DNA of 9,276 bases. It comes from an uncultured Lachnospiraceae bacterium. GTDB lineage: Bacteria > Bacillota > Clostridia > Lachnospirales > Lachnospiraceae. The stretch spans positions 1 to 9,276 of the forward strand of contig URRQ01000060.1 in the NCBI GenBank assembly GCA_900550235.1, in the 5' to 3' direction. Of this stretch, positions 6,738-9,276 are shown one piece after another (position 1 is the stretch's first letter; the number at the start of each line of letters is the position of its first letter). Under the pieces are notes generated by a model that was not told where the DNA came from, did no database searches, and saw only the letters and a list, made by a program, of their open reading frames with translations. Both the position numbers and the translations under genes were made by a program.

Positions 6738-7451
6738 ATGGCTAAAACTTTTTTATGGATAGAAGACCGTAAAGGGAAAGCAAGTTATACATTTTGGGAA
6801 AATTTCATGAAACAACTCTATCCGGATGTAATAGTTGAAAGTAAAAAGAATAATAGTGAGTTGGTGAAATCGGTAAAGGCATTGCAGGATATAGAGAATA
6901 AATATATTATTGTTTTTGATAATTCTTTTGATAATCTTCAGGTTGTAATGGAACAGAAGCGTTTGAAGAGATATGTGAGTGAGAAGAAAAATGTTTTTCT
7001 GTTGGATATTATTTGCTTTGAGTATATTCTTTTAGAGTTTAAAGAATTGATAGAATGGATTTATGCTCCCAAAGATGAGTTTTTAGAAAAAAGAGCCGGA
7101 ACAATCACAGCAAGACACAAACTTGTAGAATTCTTGCAGGATGATAATTTCGATTATAAAGGAATACGAGAAATTGTGGAATATGATAAAAATATTGAAG
7201 AACATAATATTGAGCAATTATCAGCAAAGTTACTATTCGATTTGACAAGAAATACTGGATTTGAAGTGTCAAAAAGTGTACTTGGAGAATGTTGGATAAA
7301 GTCTTGCTGTGAATGGAAAGAGCGGCAGGAAGACGACATCTGTGGGTTAGATAATAGCAGATTATCTGTATTTGATAAAATGAAACGAATTTATGTGGGA
7401 AGTTCATTAAAACTACAGTTTTCGAAAGTTGGATTGGAGATAGTGGCATGA
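6738..7451 (+). CDS. Uncharacterised cassette protein 1, possible TOPRIM-like acidic layout
   Basis: This is a 237-residue soluble protein with no signal peptide or membrane segment. I do not recognise a named family. The N-terminal third alternates strands and helices: a strand ending in E9 (FLWIED), a helix with FWENFM, and a strand YIIVFDNSFDN carrying D61 and D65. A further strand-helix segment, NVFLLDIICFEYILLEF, holds D90 and E95. An early Glu, a later pair of Asp after a hydrophobic strand and a following F/I-E-x-x-L helix recall TOPRIM nucleases such as OLD or DUF4435 proteins. However, the Asp spacing is D-x3-D and not the standard D-x-D, so this is inference only. The C-terminal part (about 115-237) is helical and charged, with a Cys pair in SCCEW. 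The start is ATG 6738 with AGGTGG at 6725-6730. Its stop overlaps the next start (ATGA). Confidence 0.75.
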   Translation: MAKTFLWIEDRKGKASYTFWENFMKQLYPDVIVESKKNNSELVKSVKALQDIENKYIIVFDNSFDNLQVVMEQKRLKRYVSEKKNVFLLDIICFEYILLEFKELIEWIYAPKDEFLEKRAGTITARHKLVEFLQDDNFDYKGIREIVEYDKNIEEHNIEQLSAKLLFDLTRNTGFEVSKSVLGECWIKSCCEWKERQEDDICGLDNSRLSVFDKMKRIYVGSSLKLQFSKVGLEIVA

Positions 7452-7891
7452 TAACGATTTTTAAAAACAAGAAAGACATACCTCTGAATAAAGAATATAT
7501 AGAATTGAATGATATCTTTTTTAATCAAAATACGGCAACAAAACTGGATGATACGGCGGCAAAATATATTCAAATGATAGATGGTTCAGAACTTATCAGC
7601 AAATATAAAATCCGATCACGATTTGAAGATATTACGTTGAATATAGATCAACTTTCTACGGGATGTAAAACAGTATTGAATGTATTGTATTTTCCGGACA
7701 AGGTGTTTTGCTTAAAAGAATGTGGAAATAATGCTTTGGAAATATTGTATAGTTTCGAAGAGGGATATGTATATAGTGATTATGCAATGATTCCTTTTAA
7801 TATGGAACGTGTGAAGGTTCAGACGAGTAGAGGATGTAAAGAGATTAAGGATTACGAAGAACTAAAGGAGTGGTGGGAAAATGAAGAGTAA
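7448..7891 (+). CDS. DUF4869-like protein (cassette protein 2)
   Basis: This is a 147-residue cytosolic protein of unknown function. The middle segment LSTGCKTVLNVLYFPDKVF (69-87), followed by a CGNNA motif, resembles what I recall of DUF4869 proteins: LSxGxKTLL, then PDKVF, then CGDN. Those are small Firmicutes proteins with no assigned activity. The match is from memory and needs a profile search. The C-terminus is acidic and Trp-rich (EELKEWWENEE). The start ATG overlaps the previous stop by four bases (ATGA) and the gene overlaps the next one by 11 bases, so the three products are probably made together. No catalytic motif is visible. A binding or regulatory role for the neighbouring proteins is possible but unproven. 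Confidence 0.75.
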   Translation: MITIFKNKKDIPLNKEYIELNDIFFNQNTATKLDDTAAKYIQMIDGSELISKYKIRSRFEDITLNIDQLSTGCKTVLNVLYFPDKVFCLKECGNNALEILYSFEEGYVYSDYAMIPFNMERVKVQTSRGCKEIKDYEELKEWWENEE

Positions 7892-8309
7892 ACCGATTGT
7901 AATGGAACATTTTTCAACAGTGCATACCTCGTTTATGGTGGATTTTACATTTACCAATAATATAACAATCTTAATGGGAGATTCAGGAACAGGAAAGACA
8001 GCAACATTTTCATTTATCAGAGAATGTATGGCAGTTAATCCTAGGATTTTGTGTTTGGATAATTATGATTATCAGAAAGATATAAAAGAAATAATCAGCC
8101 AGACAGAGGGAAAACTGGTTGTCATTGATAATGCAGATATTTTATTAAATGACGATACAAGGAAATATATTTCGGTAGATGATAGAAATCAGTATCTAAT
8201 TATCGGAAGAAATCCTAAGAATCTGTTCGCAACGAAAGAAAATCTATTTGAATTGGTAAGTAAAAAGGTCGGAGAGCAGACGCTATTTACGATAGAGCCG
8301 TATATATAA
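7881..8309 (+). CDS. Small single-domain P-loop ATPase (cassette protein 3)
   Basis: This 142-residue protein is predicted to bind and probably hydrolyse ATP. Walker A is G33-D-S-G-T-G-K-T40 after the strand ITILM, and Walker B is KLVVIDNAD (78-86) with D83 and N84. Near 105-116, QYLIIGRNPKNLF looks like a sensor strand followed by an Arg. There is no ABC signature, no coiled-coil insertion and no lid domain. It is therefore much shorter than OLD, AAA15 or STAND ATPases and resembles a bare AAA/RecA-type core. Its start overlaps the DUF4869-like gene by 11 bases, with AAAGGAG at 7864-7870 ten bases upstream. The stop is intact and no frameshifted continuation is seen, so the short length looks real. 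It probably works with the two proteins encoded upstream. Confidence 0.8.
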   Translation: MKSKPIVMEHFSTVHTSFMVDFTFTNNITILMGDSGTGKTATFSFIRECMAVNPRILCLDNYDYQKDIKEIISQTEGKLVVIDNADILLNDDTRKYISVDDRNQYLIIGRNPKNLFATKENLFELVSKKVGEQTLFTIEPYI

Positions 8310-8341
8310 AATTTGTGTATTGGGAATTGCAGGTACTAGGC

Positions 8342-8470
8342 ATGAATATAGAAGTATATGATTTAGAATCCCTGAGAGAGAGTTCGTCTACTTGAGATTT
8401 GATAGAAGTAGAAAAAGCAATTGAGGTTTTTGACGCCAATATCTGTGATAGGAGAAGATTGATAGATTGA
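8342..8470 (+). pseudogene. Possible decayed coding stretch between the cassette and its terminator
   Basis: A frame from ATG 8342 reads MNIEVYDLESLRESSST, hits TGA at 8393-8395 and continues in the same frame as DLIEVEKAIEVFDANICDRR until TGA at 8468. The residue composition is protein-like on both sides of the first stop, and the same frame is also open upstream of the ATG to about 8300. I cannot name a parent family. It may equally be chance open sequence. Nothing else is seen in 8310-8480. Confidence 0.25.
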
Positions 8471-8486
8471 TTCTTGAAAGGATTGT

Positions 8487-8528
8487 AAGGTATTGACATT
8501 CGATTATATGAGTGTCAATACCTTTTTT
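8487..8528 (+). terminator. Strong intrinsic terminator
   Basis: AAGGTATTGACA (8487-8498) pairs perfectly over 12 bases with TGTCAATACCTT (8513-8524), with a 14-base loop. Six T (8523-8528) follow. It ends plus-strand transcription coming from the three-gene cassette, whose last stop is about 180 bases upstream. There is no matching T-run for the minus strand. Confidence 0.9.
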
Positions 8529-8631
8529 GTGCAAAAAATTTCTCGCGAAAAAAACATTTCCTCTTATGGAAGATTAGAAAACACAGTTGAATATTGACTT
8601 TTACAAGTCGAATCTTCCGAGTAAAAAGCCT

Positions 8632-8661
8632 TTGACTGCACGCAACGTGCAGTTGTAGGGT
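8632..8661 (+). promoter_or_regulatory. MerR-type operator/promoter ahead of the truncated merR gene
   Basis: TTGACT (8632-8637) is followed by a perfect dyad CTGCACG-CAA-CGTGCAG (8636-8652), with 7-base half-sites and a 3-base centre. A -10-like TAGGGT (8656-8661) comes after an 18-base spacer. A dyad lying between -35 and -10 is typical of MerR-family control, here probably autoregulation. The -10 element lies only 14 bases before the ATG and touches the ribosome site, so a transcript from it would be nearly leaderless. Confidence 0.6.
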
Positions 8662-8675
8662 AAAAGGAGAAAGGT

Positions 8676-8975
8676 ATGGAAGGTATGACTCTGCGAGAAA
8701 TATGTGAAGTATTGGGGGTGTCTAGGAGAGCGGTTCAAGGTTATGAGAAAGTAGGCCTTGTGTCTGCAACAGACCGAAATAAGTACGGACACTTACTCTA
8801 TGATGAAACTGCTATGTTGAGAATTGCACGAATTAAGTTCTATCAGCAGTTAGGATTTTCTATTAAAGAGATTATCGGCATTATTGATGCAGGAGATGGC
8901 TGGAAGAAGTTTGGAAGAGGACAAGCAGGTGGAAAAATAAAAGATTTTGGAGTGCAAGTTTACTTGTGTTCTTGA
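8676..8975 (+). pseudogene. MerR family transcriptional regulator, DNA-binding half only
   Basis: This is a 99-residue frame. Residues 1-70 are a clear MerR N-terminus: MTLREICEVLGVSRRAVQGYEK is the helix-turn-helix, KVGLVSATDRNKYGHLLYDE the first wing, and RIARIKFYQQLGFSIKEI the second helical element. After about residue 73 (IIDAG) the sequence becomes Gly-, Lys- and Trp-rich and loses the long dimerisation helix expected next. Typical members are 110-150 residues or more, with an effector region. The other two frames after about 8895 do not restore a convincing tail, so a frameshift plus loss of the rest is likelier than one simple indel. AAAAGGAGA (8662-8670) supports the ATG at 8676. The gene follows a perfect MerR-type dyad, so its own operator is still present. 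It is probably inactive as a regulator. Confidence 0.75.
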
Positions 8976-9035
8976 TAGATACGGGGTAAACTGATAAATA
9001 AGAAGTTAAAATATTGAAGGGAGACCTGAATTGTT

Positions 9036-9276
9036 ATGAGACAAGAATTTAGTCTTGCTAAATTTGATGAATATAGAGAAGACAATAGAAGAGAAGTAAA
9101 GAAAGCGAATGGAGGATTACCGGTTTCGTTATGGGACACATATTCTTCTTTTGCAAACTGTTATGGCGGTGTCATTATTTTAGGGATTAAAGAAGAAAAA
9201 GATGGAAGTTGGCGAACAACTGGATTGCAAAATGAATCGAAATTGTGTAAAGATTTTTGGGATACGATTAATAACC
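9036..9276 (+). CDS. Schlafen/AlbA_2-domain protein, N-terminal part, cut by the window end
   Basis: Eighty codons are visible from ATG 9036, which has AAGGGAGA at 9017-9024 eleven bases upstream. The N-terminus follows the AlbA_2 (Schlafen, AAA_4-type) pattern. A YREDNRREVKKANGG stretch (residues 12-26) corresponds to the E-x-K-x-A/G-x-G-G-x-P region, then LPVSLWDTYSSFANCYGGVIILGIKE (from 27) is the conserved helix and Gly-rich strand. These domains bind nucleic acid or nucleotides and occur in putative transcription regulators, some defence proteins and helicase-like proteins. The C-terminal part that would tell these apart lies outside. The frame is open to the last base. Confidence 0.75.
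   Translation, partial: MRQEFSLAKFDEYREDNRREVKKANGGLPVSLWDTYSSFANCYGGVIILGIKEEKDGSWRTTGLQNESKLCKDFWDTINN

Noticed and set aside
1..9276. CRISPR arrays, insertion sequences and attachment sites
   Set aside because: I saw no regularly spaced direct repeats, no transposase or integrase, and no duplicated tRNA 3' end in the window. The 3' end of the tRNA-Pro lies outside it.

Overview
The window looks like a piece of a low-GC Clostridia chromosome, most likely a gut Lachnospiraceae. This rests on a SpoIIID-type sporulation regulator fragment, AGGAGG ribosome sites, a heterodimeric ABC exporter pair, and a DUF4869-like protein of a kind I associate with that family. The genus is not determined.

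Layout. Bases 1-52 hold the 5' part of a tRNA-Pro(UGG) gene on the minus strand, with a consensus promoter behind it (77-105). Facing away from it is a MerR-type promoter and operator (128-158). It leads into a plus-strand unit: a GNAT acetyltransferase (197-739) and two half-transporter genes of a heterodimeric ABC exporter (741-2487 and 2489-4129). The exporter looks dead or dying. The first half carries an in-frame TGA and a one-base frameshift in an A8 run. The second has lost about 30-36 residues, including the Q-loop, by an in-frame deletion. A fresh promoter (4157-4186) then starts a second unit: another GNAT protein (4249-4776), a PPP-type metallophosphatase with a TTG start (4799-5503) and, after an 83-base gap, a nitroreductase (5587-6384).

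Bases 6385-6737 contain a truncated spoIIID (6453-6584), an intrinsic terminator and a good sigma-A promoter. That promoter drives a tightly packed, AT-rich three-gene cassette (6738-8309). Its products are an uncharacterised protein with a possible TOPRIM-like acidic layout, a DUF4869-like protein, and a very small P-loop ATPase. The first pair of genes overlaps by 4 bases and the second by 11. A strong terminator closes this part (8487-8528). The cassette is the best candidate here for an undescribed system. A nuclease-plus-ATPase role, for example in defence, is inference only.

The right end holds a possible decayed coding stretch, nested inverted repeats, a perfect MerR-type dyad, a MerR gene that keeps only its DNA-binding half, and the start of a Schlafen/AlbA_2-domain gene that runs off the window.

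Overall, intact small operons alternate with decaying genes (ABC pair, spoIIID, merR). This suggests a strain losing drug-efflux and sporulation functions, or a hypervariable accessory region.
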